DNA of 64,000 nucleotides from Bursaphelenchus xylophilus (GCA_904066235.2 CAJFCV020000005.1:5265501-5329500); one strand, 5' to 3'. Counted from the stretch's first letter, positions 24,897-37,813 are shown. Notes: generated from the letters alone by a model not told the origin. Program-made: numbers and translations.

Positions 24897-25201
24897 CTAC
24901 ATCATCGCGGAATAATCGAATTCCTGTATTCCGTAGCCTCCAGTGAAGCTGAATTCCTGAACAGGAGTGCAGTTTGGGGCCTGCTTTCTCTCCTGCTCGG
25001 TGGGCTCTCTCAGAGTGTGGGTATCAGCACTCGCATCGGTATTGGTGTTGGTCTCCTTATCTCCACTTTTGGGTACCTTCGCGGTGCAGACATCTTCTGA
25101 GGCCGTGGGACTCCTAGCGGTATTCGCAACCTCAGGATTCTAGAGAACAACACGGTTTGAAACCCGCATGGCCAACCTACGTTATCTTGAACACTGGGCA
25201 T
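24897..25201 (-). CDS. Small hypothetical protein, 87 aa
   Basis: Two exons, 25201-25181 and 25139-24897, joined in phase, encode 87 aa starting MPSVQDN. The protein is rich in Thr, Ser, Glu and Lys in its first 60 residues and ends with an aromatic/Gly motif FTGGYGIQEFDYSAMM just before the stop. No known family was recognised, and no signal peptide or membrane segment is present. Support is the long open frame, a good donor (GTAGGTTGG) and an acceptor CTCTAG. The start is weak because no clear acceptor precedes the ATG, so upstream exons may exist. It lies between nol-56 (convergent) and a repeat-rich spacer. Confidence 0.4.
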
Positions 25202-25387
25202 TGCAAATCAAAGGAAGAGAAGACTCCTACCGATGCCTGTCCTCGTCCACCGATTAGAATGAGTTACAGAAGAAAACACAAATTTTATGGTCCACGGCAT
25301 TCTGTACCTTTGGGACACAACCGGGGTTTAGTATCGACTTTCAAATTCTTCCTTTAGTGCAAAATTTGAATAAAACTCGAATTTTGC

Positions 25388-26045
25388 TCATTTATGGGAA
25401 ATTTTCATTCCGGGTGAGGTCGGTTGACCGCTCTCTCTGAGCTTTGAAGTTTTTTCGCTCTTCAGAAAAACTTGTAAATATTGGGGAAAAAGAATTTTTT
25501 GGTGAATTTGAAAAATTTTTGAAATGTTTTCGCTTCGGGACTTGGAAAAAAGATTTTTTTGGAGAATTTGAACAAAATTTTGAGATGTTTTTGCTTCGGG
25601 ACGTGGGAAAAAGGATTTTTTGGACAGTTTGAACAAAAATTTTTGAAATTTTTTCGTTTCGGGACTTGGGAAAAGGAATTTTTCGGAGAATCTGAATAAA
25701 ATTTTGAAATGTTTTCGCTTTTATTTGCATACAATCATTACGACTATCTTCTTACCCCACTCTCTGGCACTGTCTGTGTTTAAATCCAGTTAAAAACATA
25801 AACAATGGATACGATTTTCTTATTTGCTCGACGCTTATAAACACTATTTACCTAAAAAAAATTTAAAAATAAACCTCAATTCTCCAAAAAATCCTTTTTC
25901 CCAATTCCCAAAGCGAAAACATTTCAAAATTTTGTTCAAATTCTCCAAAAATTCTTTTTTCCAAGTACCGAAGCGAAAACATTTCAAAAATTTTTCAAAT
26001 TCATCAAAAAAATCTTTTTTCCCACTCCCGAAACGAAAATATTAA
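25388..26045. repeat. Opposed arrays of an about 58-bp tandem repeat
   Basis: The left array (about 25440-25715) holds four to five units of the type GTTTTCGCTTCGGGACTTGG followed by a run of A, a T-rich stretch, and GAATTTGAACAAAATTTTGA. The right array (about 25855-26045) carries the same units in reverse complement, so the whole can fold back on itself around a spacer of about 140 bp. A leader segment at 25355-25440 (with GGGAAATTTTCATTCCGGGT and GAGGTCGGTTGA) precedes the left array. The same leader and units recur at 27750-27985, and units alone at 46235-46350. Units are 55-62 bp and diverged by about 10-20 per cent by eye. Confidence 0.85.
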
Positions 26046-26047
26046 AC

Positions 26048-26125
26048 GGTATCGTTGACCAGAAATGCCGTTGACCCGAAGTGTCGCGACCCGAGTTGTC
26101 CCTGACCCGAAATGTCGGGACGCGT
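26048..26125. repeat. Degenerate 14-16-bp tandem repeat
   Basis: Four to five imperfect copies of TGACCCGAAATGTCG-like units (TTGACCAGAAATGCCG, TTGACCCGAAGTGTCG, CGACCCGAGTTGTC, TGACCCGAAATGTCGG). It sits just outside the right array of the 58-bp repeat. The sequence recalls the ACCGAAAAG tandem ends of the MULE at 41.8-43.6 kb, so it may be an eroded terminus of a related element. Confidence 0.6.
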
Positions 26126-26254
26126 TCTTTCGACCGTACTCCTCATCTATATTTTGCAGTCATGTTTGCACAATGCGATTAGAGACGGGAAATAAACAAC
26201 GAGCCAAAAGTTCAGCTTGAGAGCAAGTTTACTCATGAAAATCCTACAGAGAGA

Positions 26255-27625
26255 TCAAGCCACGGCCTTGTTGTATTCGTCAAGGAATTTGAGATAGCGG
26301 GGATCATTGGGATCATACTTCTTGTATCTCTCCACAAAGTAGAACAAGACGACACGATGGACAAACAGGTACTGCTGAAAGCACAAAAAACATCAAAAAA
26401 AAATGTGTAAAGTCAATTTTAATCTAAAATATGGACTTACAACATCATTCTGGATGGAGTAGGGGCGATGGTCACGGAGCTCCTTGAAGATAACAGGCAT
26501 GTCCTCACACGGCTGGCCATTCTGGAATCTCTCCATGATGAAGGAAATGGCCACGATGGATCCAGTTCGGCCAATTCCGGCGGAACAGTGGACAATGATC
26601 GGTTTCTTGGTGCCACGGACCGAAGAGAGCAGGTCGAAGATGGTGTGTCCCACCGTGGGGACTCCACGATCCGGCCAATCCATCCATTGGTAATGGCGAA
26701 CCTGAATGATGACATAAATCGAATCTTCGCTTACTTCTCTCTGTGACTTCTTTCCTTCCAAGGTATACGATAACTTGAGGATTGTTCTCATAACGGTCTT
26801 GTCACTTCCTCCCAAAGGAGTGACCCCGAGATTCGTGACCACAATTCCCTCAAAAGTGGCACTCTCGCCTTCCTTCAGTGGCCAATACTGGGCGCACTTG
26901 TCCATTCCCTTTTCCTTCACATTGCACAGCATGATGATGCTCTCCGATTGCTCCAGAATGGTCATTCGCCAGAAGTCGGCGATTGTGTTGTCAAGGGGAC
27001 CCTGCAGAACAAACGATAACATCAGACGCAATGTTACTGCCCATAGATGACACAGGCAAAGATGTACAAATCTAAGCCTCTCACCTCGGGCACCAAACGT
27101 TTTATCTTATAGTACCCACCTGAGTGCAGATGTATCTTTTGTCAGAGACGGGAGAGGGCATGTAGTTGGCATGGATGTAGTCATGACTGACTCCAGGCCA
27201 TTTCACAAGCACTCGTGCCTTCTCTTGGCAAGGAACATCTTTGTAGCGGTTCCGGCCAGCTTCCCAATGAATTTGAAAAGCCGTCACATTCATGTCCGGA
27301 GGACAATAACGCTTCATCTCCATAAATTCCTCACGCAGACCGTTCACGCCTTTTTCCAAGGTCCGATTGAACCAGCGATCAACCTAAAAACAATATATTA
27401 ATTATTAAGTTATGACAACCAGTCATATTTAGCATGAACAACATACATAAAGACTTCCATCGGAAGCGCAAGGAGCTACAGCGGCTTGACGAGCACCTTG
27501 CTTCTCTACGTTGACAGACCGGGTTTTTGACTCCTGGTTCCTCTTTCTGAAATAACGATGGATGATCATCATAGACAACGTCAAGGGACAACAAAATGAA
27601 AAACTTACTTTGGCTTGTTGGCCAT
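26255..27625 (-). CDS. Cytosolic protein tyrosine phosphatase (classical PTP)
   Basis: Exons in transcript order: 27625-27609, 27546-27447, 27383-27120, 27001-26735, 26701-26441, 26374-26255; 342 aa. It should remove phosphate from phosphotyrosine. All catalytic elements are present: NRYKDVPC and DYIHANYM (pTyr recognition loop), the WPD loop HYQWMDWPDRGVP with Asp227, the P-loop VHCSAGIGRTG with Cys255, and the Q-loop SIQNDVQY. No signal peptide, SH2 or membrane segment was found. The N terminus is short and basic (MANKPKKRNQESKTRSV). Such stand-alone small PTPs are greatly expanded in nematodes, often sperm-expressed; that link is family knowledge and not seen here. The intron 26702-26734 is only 33 nt, has no in-frame stop and interrupts the SQRE-VRHYQW junction, so its retention would add 11 residues before the WPD loop. 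Confidence 0.92.
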
Positions 27626-27744
27626 GACAAAGAATCACCACGCTCTGGACTCGATTGAATGTAGAATGAGCCAATCCCATTCAAATCCCATGGAGAAAAT
27701 TTGAATAAAATTCCACAGCGACCATTTGACAACCCCAATCTCTC

Positions 27745-27990
27745 ATACATTTAGTGCAAAATTTGCATGAAAGTCGAATTTTCGCTCATTTATGGGAAAT
27801 TTTCATTCTGGGTGAGGTCGGTTGATTGCGTCTTTCTCTGAAAAAAAAAATTTTGAAATGTTTTCGCTTCGGGACTGGGAAAAAAGGATTTTTTGTGAAA
27901 TTTGAATAAAATTTGAAATGTTTTCGCTTCGGGAGTGGAAAAAAGATTTTTTTGTGAAAATTGAACAAAATTTGAAATGTTTTCGAGCTG
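27745..27990. repeat. Second locus of the 58-bp tandem repeat family with leader
   Basis: The leader TAGTGCAAAATTTGCATGAA through GGTGAGGTCGGTTGATTG matches the segment before the array at 25.4 kb. About two and a half units follow, each GTTTTCGCTTCGGGA(C/G)TGG plus an A run and a T run. Same orientation as the left array at 25.4 kb. The phosphatase 5' end is about 120 bp away. Confidence 0.8.
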
Positions 27991-28133
27991 ACTGAGTATG
28001 AAAACCGGGTTTCTGTTACTGTTACTACCTTTAGAGATTTTTTTGAAATTTTTTCGACTTATAGCACTTTTAGACGTTAATGGTGTTCTTTTGGCGCCTA
28101 GTACTGCTTAAAAAACACATTTTTAACACTTGG

Positions 28134-28165
28134 TACTAAACAGTACTACCTGGTACTGTTTAGTA
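28134..28165. repeat. Perfect 13-bp hairpin
   Basis: TACTAAACAGTAC at 28134-28146 and its exact reverse complement GTACTGTTTAGTA at 28153-28165 with a 6-base loop. No T run follows, so it is not an obvious terminator. Role unknown. Confidence 0.55.
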
Positions 28166-28397
28166 AGAAGTGAAAATTTTAACCCAAATGTGCAAGTCAC
28201 ATAATCGTATTGACAAATTTCTTTTAGTCTATGTGTGTCAAACTCAATTTTCAACAAGATAGCCAAATCTCATCTTATTTGATGTGCAACGAGCTAAGTT
28301 ATGATTAACATGACAGTGCCTTTTTTGGTACTTTAAGGTTATTTCGACCCTTAGGGCACCTACCAAGAAATCCACCAGCCGTACTTAATATTCAATA

Positions 28398-29639
28398 CAG
28401 GGTGCGGCAAAAAAATGGAAACTTGTTTTCATAGCTATATTTTTCCTAGCAATCAAAATTCCGCAAATGTGACGGTCATCATGAATAACATAGAGCATTA
28501 TTTATAACATATTCAACCCGTTTCACCGGGGCTGCTTTTGGTGGCGATATAGAGCTCCAAACGCGACTTAAAATTTTGGGCTTTTGGCCGCAGCTTTTTT
28601 TGGTGAAATCAGTCCCGTTCATGGCGCAGCATTTACTTTGCGACTCAAAACTTTTGTGGCGGGTAGTACAGGTGCTGGCCTCCAAATGAAAAAAAATTAT
28701 AGCCGATTGGATCCATACCCGGCGAGCAGGCGCACTTTTCGCAGACGGGGTGAAATCGGGAAAATCGGTCCCATTACTGGTCTTAACTCGCTTTTTCCCT
28801 GTGAGCCGGCGCTCGGTCAAGTTGGAACGCCAAACTTGAGCTGCCAAGGTTCTACTGAGCCAGCAGAAGCATGAGGAAATCGAGGTTAACGCGGCGCTAG
28901 AATTTTGCCCTCTTGGTCCACGAAAATCTCGGAATTCTTGCCGCTGGCACAAATTCCGCCTAAAGCGATGACGGCCCGGTTTTTGACGGTGTTCGTCGTT
29001 AGCCGACGTGCAGAGGGCCTCACCGGATCGGATTCTGGCGTTCTGTTGGTTGTGCACCCGCCAAACATTGCACCGCGAATGGAATGCGCTCCCATCATGG
29101 ACCTGCGGCCCGACGTCTGAATTTTTGGCATTTTTTCAGGCGTACGGGCTTGACCTTGCCGGTGAGGAGTTAGGCATTTTAGACCTTGTATGGGGAGACC
29201 TTGGGTTGATTTTTAGCTATTTGGCCGATTGGTCGGTCGCTGGTACCGGTCTCGCGGGCAATTTTTTCTGCAAATCGACGGATTTCGCTGTTGATGACCT
29301 CGCGGCTGGTAGAAGTAACGGCGGTGCGTTTTCTTTCACTTAATGGACGCTTAAAATTGTTGACAAGCTGCTTGCATTGTGTGATTACTTTGGGCACAAC
29401 GTCGTTTCTATACCGGGCAAATTAGCACTTCGAACAGCTTAAAAAACAGGTCCAAAATCGAGGTCCCTTTGTTTGACATTCAAAAAAAGAATGTTAATAA
29501 ACCGATATGGACATGAAATTGTAAGGTCTAGGAGAGAAAAGTACGTAGAATTTAATGGTATGAAAATAATTGTGCTGCATTAAAAAATTTTCGCGTCAGG
29601 ACCCAATGAAAAAAGTTTCCATTTTTTTGCCGCACCCTG
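28398..29639 (-). mobile_element. Degenerate mariner/Tc1-superfamily transposon
   Basis: The element is 1242 bp and bounded by near-perfect inverted termini of about 28 bp: CAGGGTGCGGCAAAAAAATG on the left and its complement on the right. Each end is followed by TA, the duplicated target of this superfamily. On the minus strand, fragments of a transposase can be read in changing frames. They include a paired-type HTH region (RRFAEKIARETGTSDRPIG and KVSPYK), a catalytic-core strand VIALGGICASGKNSEIFVDQ, FQLDRAPAH around the second acidic residue, and a degraded version of the SPDLNP motif (SPGMDPIGYNFF). Stops and frameshifts break it, so it cannot make an active enzyme. Confidence 0.9.
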
Positions 29640-29751
29640 TATGCTTGTAGGTCTAGCGGCTGGGATTTTATTTATCTTTTACGTACAACATAATGAATGG
29701 GGATATTGCATTAATAAAAATACGTTAGAAGTCCGTTATGTACAAAATAAG

Positions 29752-31256
29752 TTAGGAAATGGTGCATCCTGAGAGGTTGGAGGGATCGCGATCTGTTTCA
29801 TAAACTTTCTTTTCTTTTACCAGAGGTATCTTGCCAATTTTTTGCGGAGGCTTGAAGTCGGGAGTGTCTGACTTGGTTATGTCAAAAGCCTTGTAAGACA
29901 GGTTTGTCCAGATCTAAAAAGCATCCATTAGAACGCAGATGAGGAATAAATGGAAATAAATTCTTAATGAAACTGCCTCAGCCCGTGGCGGATAATTGAA
30001 GTCAATCTTGCTGGCGAGACCAAACTCTGCTTCGGCTTCGAAACTGGGGCATTCACTGGGTACCGACTGATGGTATATGAAATCATTTTCTCTCCGGGCT
30101 TTGTCCATATGCCTGACCAGGATCGGATCTATCCTTCGGAAGAACAAATGATCTTCCGGTTTGGCCACAAACCCGGGGCCAGACGATTTGGCATATTGGA
30201 CACATAGAGAAGCACTTGTTTTGTAGTGATCCTGACCCTCCTGACAAGCTCGGATCGCCTTTCCACATTCATCGTTGGAGAGTAAATGTTCACACAAATA
30301 GGCATAAGCATAAGATAAATAGAATTCTTTTTTCAACTCGAAATATTTCCGCCACTTTTCGAAAGTATTAGGATCTAGACCGTCAAGGCAAGAACCTGAA
30401 AAAATAGCGATCAGTGATAAAAACGAAGTAAAAAATATAAAATGCGGTGAGACCAACTTACAGCACTCTTCGTAAACTTTGGAAGTTTGGTTAGCTAATG
30501 AATAAATTAATTTGGATGAATGTTTTAATTCAATGGCCCTGGCAATTGTAATTTCTTGTGCTTCGGCCAAACATTGTTGCTTGTAGGCAGTCAAAACTCG
30601 GGCATCCAGATCATTTCCGGTCGCTTGTGGAATAATCCCGACTTTATCAGCGTTCTGGGACACGTATTCGAATAAGCCGGCAGCTTTCCGTAACGCCGTA
30701 TGAATGTTTTTAGAATCAAAATCACTAACTTCGTCGCTAGATGACAGAAAGGCTGACCTCTTCATATACCATATTGCTATGTTCGAAACCATATTTAACA
30801 CCTCATACCACGAATCGGAGGACTGACTAAAAAACACGATGAGTCATACACCCGGTTATCATTTCCGTGAAAACAATAATAACTAAAACTAACGCCAATT
30901 CTTAAACTTACTAGCCATCCCCTCCCAACATAGAATGTGTCCAAGTAAACTTCCCAAGGTACCTTAATTTGCTGTTCTTCTCTTGACTTTCCAAATCAAA
31001 CACAAATCCATAAAGCAGCTTCAAATAATACTCGAATTCGGATTCCACAAGATCAACAGAAGCACTGGCTGATGTCAAAATATCGAGTAACTGCTCTCGT
31101 CGAAGTCTTAGTTCTCTACACAAGTTACGCAATAAAGGGAAGATTAGAAACTCACGAGCATATCTTAGAAGAATCCGAGTTAGTTATTACTTGTTTCAAC
31201 TCAAACTTCGCTGTTTTTGAAGATTTCAATGGGTTTCGATGAAACCAATGCGCCAT
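29752..31256 (-). CDS. BROX, BRO1-domain protein with CaaX motif
   Basis: Exons in transcript order: 31256-31156, 31115-30912, 30826-30462, 30395-29974, 29913-29752; 417 aa. BROX binds the ESCRT-III subunit CHMP4 through a BRO1 domain and is farnesylated; in mammals it helps repair the nuclear envelope. The start MAHWFHRNPLK matches the mammalian N terminus. Strong BRO1 matches are EAQEITIARAIELKHSSKLI, KWRKYFELKKEFYLSYAYAY and PEDHLFFRRIDPILV. The protein ends with CTIS, a CaaX box, preceded by a Pro/Lys-rich linker. Length equals the human protein (411 aa). It is divergent from the TIM50 gene with about 225 bp between starts. Confidence 0.95.
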
Positions 31257-31482
31257 GAAGTCCGATCAATAGGTAATGTTCATCTACTTCAATTGAAGCT
31301 TCAACAAATGCTTTTCGCAAATTATTTTTCTAATGTGTCAAGTGTTTTCTTTTTCGCGTCAGGTGTTTGCTTCATTTGTCTCGGCCCGAAAGCAATTGGA
31401 TTGGCTTTCTATTTATACTACAATATTTTATGAAAAATAAAATTCACGGATGAACAACATCACGTAGACAATCAGCCTCAAC

Positions 31483-33159
31483 ATGTCTTCGAGGCTCATA
31501 GTTCGGTCAGTTGGGAAGATATCTTCAAGACGCCTCAGCGAACTTTTACTTAAGAGTAACGTTGCTGCTGCCATTGTCCCTGGCAGATTTTATTCAGATG
31601 AGAGTGTCGTCGAGAAATTTGCGCCTGGAATTAGATCTCCTTTTGATAACCCACGGAGGGTGCACAAGGTTTGTTTTTGTCTATTAGTTCTTCTTCGTTT
31701 AACTGACGTAGTAGTTTTGTAATTTTTTAGGCATCATACCCAACAGACAAACTGGAAAAAGATGCTAAAGTCGAAAAAGTTAAACCGGACACACTTAAAT
31801 CTGAGCCAATACAAAAAGAGGAACTTGGAAGTACAGTTTTAGCCGAAGAAGTGGCAAAAAAGATTGAAGATATCAATAAAGCAGCCGAAACTTTGAAGTC
31901 AGATGCCCAAGAACCTGTTCAGGCTCAGCCAGCAGGAGTTCAAACAGCGTCCACTTCTTTTGGGTACGTTTTGTATTTTTTTTATTATCGTCTTTTAGTT
32001 CTTCAATCTTAAGCCGATTGGGAATTGAGAGGATACCTGATGATATCCCGGAAGATGAGAAGAAAAAACAGAAGACGGCCAGAAACACGCGTTTGGGTAT
32101 CCTGTGCTTGACGTTTGGAACCTTTTGTGGTCTTGTTTGGTTCTGCTTCCATTACGGTAGGTTAATCTTCATCCTTACTTCTTGCGTTCATTGCGCAAAA
32201 TATTTACTTCAATTTTTTAGGAAGAGCAAGAAGAGATGAAGCTGGAAATGTTATTGTTGATGCTTACTCGACCAGCGTATTAGCTCCATTCTACAGAATT
32301 GCAGATGGTTTCCGAGATTGGATGAATGTAAGCTTGTTTAAATTATTTTTAAATTTATGTCACAGTATGCCGTCGAACCAAGTAGAGAGAAATTGCTGCC
32401 CGATCCTCTGAAACCACCATATATCCAACCCAAATATACGCTAGTTATTGAAATGAAGAATGTTTTAGTAGCTCCTGAATGGACTGTAAGTGAAAATTGT
32501 GATATATAATGCCTATTTAATCGAAACTACAGTACAAAACCGGTTATCGATTCAAAAAGAGACCTGCCTTGGATTACTTTTTGGATGTGGTTGGCTATCC
32601 AAACTTCGAATTGGTTATTTACACCAGCGAACCGCCAATGAGTGCCTTTTCCGTCGTCGATTCCATCGATCCCAAGCAAAGAATAATGTATCGTCTGTTT
32701 AGAGATTGCACCAAATATCAGGATGGACATCATATCAAGGACTTGGGTAGACTGAACAGAGATCTTTCGAAGGTCATCTTCATTGACTTCGATGCTCAAT
32801 CGGCCAAATTGAATCCAGAAAATGTCCTCAGACTTCCAAAATGGGATGGGGATATGGATGATACGGCGTTGGTAGATCTGGCGGAACTTCTGAAAAGTGG
32901 GTTTTGTTTAATTTTATTACTGGTGATTGTTGTGATGGATAATATGGTTTAAATCTTTTCAGCCATTCACCTCAGCGACACCGACGACGTTCGCCCCACC
33001 CTCCAGTACTATTCCAGCTTCGACAACCCTCCGGCTGAGTTCAGACGTCGCGCTATCGAACTGGCCGAGTGGGAGAAACAAAAACAACAGCAGAAGAACG
33101 AGAGTTCCCTCAAGAAATATGGAGGATTCTTCGGTTTCAGAAGACATCAGAACGTCTGA
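31483..33159 (+). CDS. scpl-4: TIM50, mitochondrial presequence translocase subunit
   Basis: Exons: 31483-31668, 31731-31963, 31999-32156, 32221-32327, 32366-32485, 32533-32896, 32963-33159; 454 aa. TIM50 receives presequences from the TOM complex and passes them to TIM23 in the inner membrane. An Arg/Ser-rich targeting sequence (about 1-40) precedes a charged linker. One membrane span follows ([20 protein letters not shown], near residues 170-190), then the FCP/NIF-like domain: [48 protein letters not shown] and [19 protein letters not shown]. The DxDxT phosphatase motif is changed to EMKNV, as in other TIM50 proteins, so it is probably catalytically dead. The symbol is that of the C. elegans TIM50 orthologue and is given by family. 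Confidence 0.93.
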
Positions 33160-34690
33160 AGTTGTCCTAGCTGCGTACTCGATTAGATGTTTGTTATTTC
33201 TTTTTGTTAATAAATTCATAAAATGAAGGCTGACCAGCTGTTCGCATCGCGGTTCTTTCTCCGATCCGTTTATTTGATCTCCTTTTTTGGATAAAACACC
33301 TACTTTCACTAGCAGATTCGGCTCTCCTTTTCTCTCGCCGCTCACAATGGGAGATTTGTGAAAGTAAGTCGAACGGATCTCTTGAATATTTATGGGTTTG
33401 CTAGGGCGATTTTTACAGTTTCTTCCTGCAAGTTGTTGAAATATTCGGGGAATTGTACACAATTCATAGTACTTTAATTTATTCATTTAAATTCGTTTTT
33501 CTCAATCGAACAAACGGTTCTTCCGGATTCAATGACGCCTGACCTGATTCAGAAGTCTGTTTGATTAGTTGTGGAGATGTTTCGCGCTCCTCTTCATCCT
33601 GTTTACTAAATATCTGCAGGTCTGGTTATGACGTCTGATTTCTTGAATTGTGTCCTTTTTTGATTATTTAAAATTTATTTGATGGGGGTTGGGGCGAGAG
33701 TTTGTTCTCCTGAATCAGATGGGAGGGAAATCTCCACGTTTTCACTGGGAATGACGATTACAAAAAACGTTCGTTATTTCCGTAATTTTAATATCTCCAT
33801 GTTTTGGTATTGAATTCACAAGGGAAGTACCCCAAGTGCGACGCTCAGATTTTCTTTAAATTTTGCACACACGTCGGGCATGGACCAAGTATCAATTCCT
33901 GAAAGTTTTAGCTCGCGCTTTGCAAGCGCCGCCGAGATATTGAACGATCTTTGCCGCCGAGAGAGCATGCTAACCGCGGAGAGCGGTCAGGGAGAAAAAC
34001 ACTTTTTGGCCGTAACTTCGCTAGTTTCATACGGAAAAAATTCATTTTTTGTGGAGGCATTACCCATTACAATAGAAACAGGCATGAAACTTTTCGTGTC
34101 GAAATTCTGCAAAAAGTGTAAAATTTTCGCCGACTTTCGGTTTAAAAATCTCGGTTGTTTCTGCAAAGCGCGAGCTAAGATTCTCGCATATATCTTAGAA
34201 AAAATTATTCTAAATTTGTGCCAAGTTTCATCGAAATCTGAGCGTCGCACTTGGGGTACTTCCCCTGTCAGTTAAATCAGGCTGCAGAGGAGTGTTAAGG
34301 GTTGCAGTAGGTCCAAAGGTTTTGTTTGCCCTCCAAATCGACTCGCCAAACATCTTGAGCTTTCCGGTTTCAGGGTTATACCACGGGTAAATATACCATT
34401 TACTCTGATGTTAAGGGGACTGAAGGCGTTTTCATCTGTTCAAGTAAAGGCCAATTTTATTGTAGATCCTACAAATTTCGTTGTGATATGTCCTTGAATT
34501 CCTAGGACTTTTAGTGTGCGGCTTGACCTGTTTTGAATTTAAATTTTCTGGTTCAAAAGTTCGAAACCGGGTTATCTCCGAGTCAGATCAGACCCGGTCT
34601 GGGTACTTAAGCGAACTGCGGAACCGGAAATTCTTGTGATAACAGTTACTTTCGCCGGGTAATTACAACTTTTTTGTTTGCAGGGCCTTG
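33160..34690. other. Intergenic region with a MITE-like element
   Basis: No gene. Apart from the inverted-repeat element at 33822-34264 it is AT-rich. The stretch 34265-34690 precedes the glutaminyl cyclase start and probably holds its promoter. Confidence 0.5.
33822..34264. mobile_element. MITE-like element with 31-bp perfect terminal inverted repeats
   Basis: The ends 33822-33852 and 34234-34264 are exact reverse complements over 31 bp, starting GGGAAGTACCCCAAGTGCGA. The total length is 443 bp. An internal open frame of about 130 codons exists but shows no transposase similarity and no splice logic. No target duplication was recognised, so the exact ends remain open. The terminus resembles no superfamily I can name. 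Confidence 0.8.
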
Positions 34691-36344
<1,654 letters not shown>

Positions 36345-37813
36345 TAGACGACTAGATATAGTATAATAGCCCTGTTGATATGTCGTTATACGGGATGAAC
36401 ATGAGCCCTGAGGGTTTCAGAAGACCCTCAGTCTCTGTCTGATAATGTATTTAAATTAAAAATCGTTTTATCCGGCAAAAAATGGAGCAACCAAAAATGT
36501 AAACGACTTCTTGTTTTCAAATATAATTTTCGTTTTTTGGTTGTTTTCTTGTTTTTACTGAGACTCATGTCTGGTTTTAATATGATTGCTTTCCTGAATG
36601 GTTACAGGTTGCTCATTTTTTTTAGAAAAAATACCGATTTTTGATTTAATCCCGAGAAGCGCCATCTACATTAATTGATGATTAATTAGACTGCGATTAG
36701 TCGATGACGACGTCTTTGGGGTTTAACGTAGTTTCCTAGGGTAATCCGGCGGGTAAACGGGTGTTATCCTCCATTCAAATAGTCCAAAGTATCGTTTTTC
36801 GAGGGATTAAAATAATTAGACGGACCAAGAGTTCGTACATGCATATCCCGGTTATATACAGACGATAAGCTGAGGCTTTCTTAGCCCTCGAAGGGTTTCC
36901 TCAGACTTTATGACCTCATAAATGGACAAAGTGATGATGATGATATTGGTGTTAGCCATCCGAGTGGCATATTGAGGTGGTTGTGGGGATATGCAGGGTG
37001 CATGAGAGTCTGACATGTCTCCGAATACGAATAAAATAAGGGGGATTTAATTATTTATGGCCATACCATATTAATTCTTTCTCATCGGAAAAGTGTTCTA
37101 CGTTTATTTTAATCTAAATAAGTAATCAAGATGAGTGCTCTCGAATGTGGAGGGCTAGAATGGTGGTTTGACTGTTTATTCTACTGGTTATACTGTTTAA
37201 TTATAATTGAAGATAAGTGGGATCAAATGGTTTGATAAAGAATAAGGCGATTGTTGTGGACCACGATCAGAAAACAAGCAATCTGAGAAGATACAGGGCG
37301 TGATTCTGATGCTATTCTCGGTGAACAACATGCTTTTGAAGCCAGAGTACTCGGGAAACGACTTTACTAGTAGTACAAGACTTCCCTGCTCTCCCCCACG
37401 GTGCACTAGACACCCATTAGATCATACAAATTTAATCATCCGCTCCCCCGAGACGCCGCTCTTCGCTCTCCTGTTTATTAAACAAGATCCAAATAATATT
37501 AACAATAATTAAATATTCAAAACAACAAGCAGTCATGTACACAAGGCAGTTATCCACAACAAGATCCAGGTCTATAATTCGGTGGGCGTATTGTTGGAAG
37601 GGGTCGATCTGAGATGGGAGTTTCGGATCGAGGGGATCTGTGTCCGATTACTGACCAATGTATTCTCCAGATGCGTGTCACGATGAAATTTCTTGGCCGC
37701 CCATTTCGGACATAACAGCTGCGCCCAGGCTAGTGTTACACTTTTGCGGAAATTGGCGCTAAAAGTAATCGGATTAGATCAACGTTTCTCTTCATAATGG
37801 ACAGATTTCGAAA

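Larger units (their letters stand above)
25202..26254. other. Repeat-rich intergenic region
   Basis: No gene is supported. It is dominated by the about 58-bp tandem repeat family in two opposed arrays and by degenerate short tandem repeats before the phosphatase 3' end, described separately. Confidence 0.55.
27626..29751. other. Intergenic region with repeat copy and mariner element
   Basis: No host gene. It contains a second copy of the 58-bp repeat with its leader (27745-27990), a 13-bp perfect hairpin (28134-28165), a dead mariner (28398-29639) and the 3' flank of BROX. Confidence 0.55.

Noticed and set aside
25157..25357. Plus-strand 66-codon frame with Arg/Pro/Lys-rich protein
   Set aside because: Overlaps the better supported minus-strand gene; no start context or second exon.
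28134..28165. Transcription terminator reading of the 13-bp hairpin
   Set aside because: There is no T run after it, and intrinsic terminators of this kind are not used in nematode nuclear genes.
28479..29131. Two minus-strand frames of 192 and 81 codons as genes
   Set aside because: They are broken pieces of the mariner transposase lying within the element bounds.
33880..34275. 131-codon frame inside the MITE-like element as a transposase
   Set aside because: No catalytic motif, no splice signals, and it runs into the terminal repeat.
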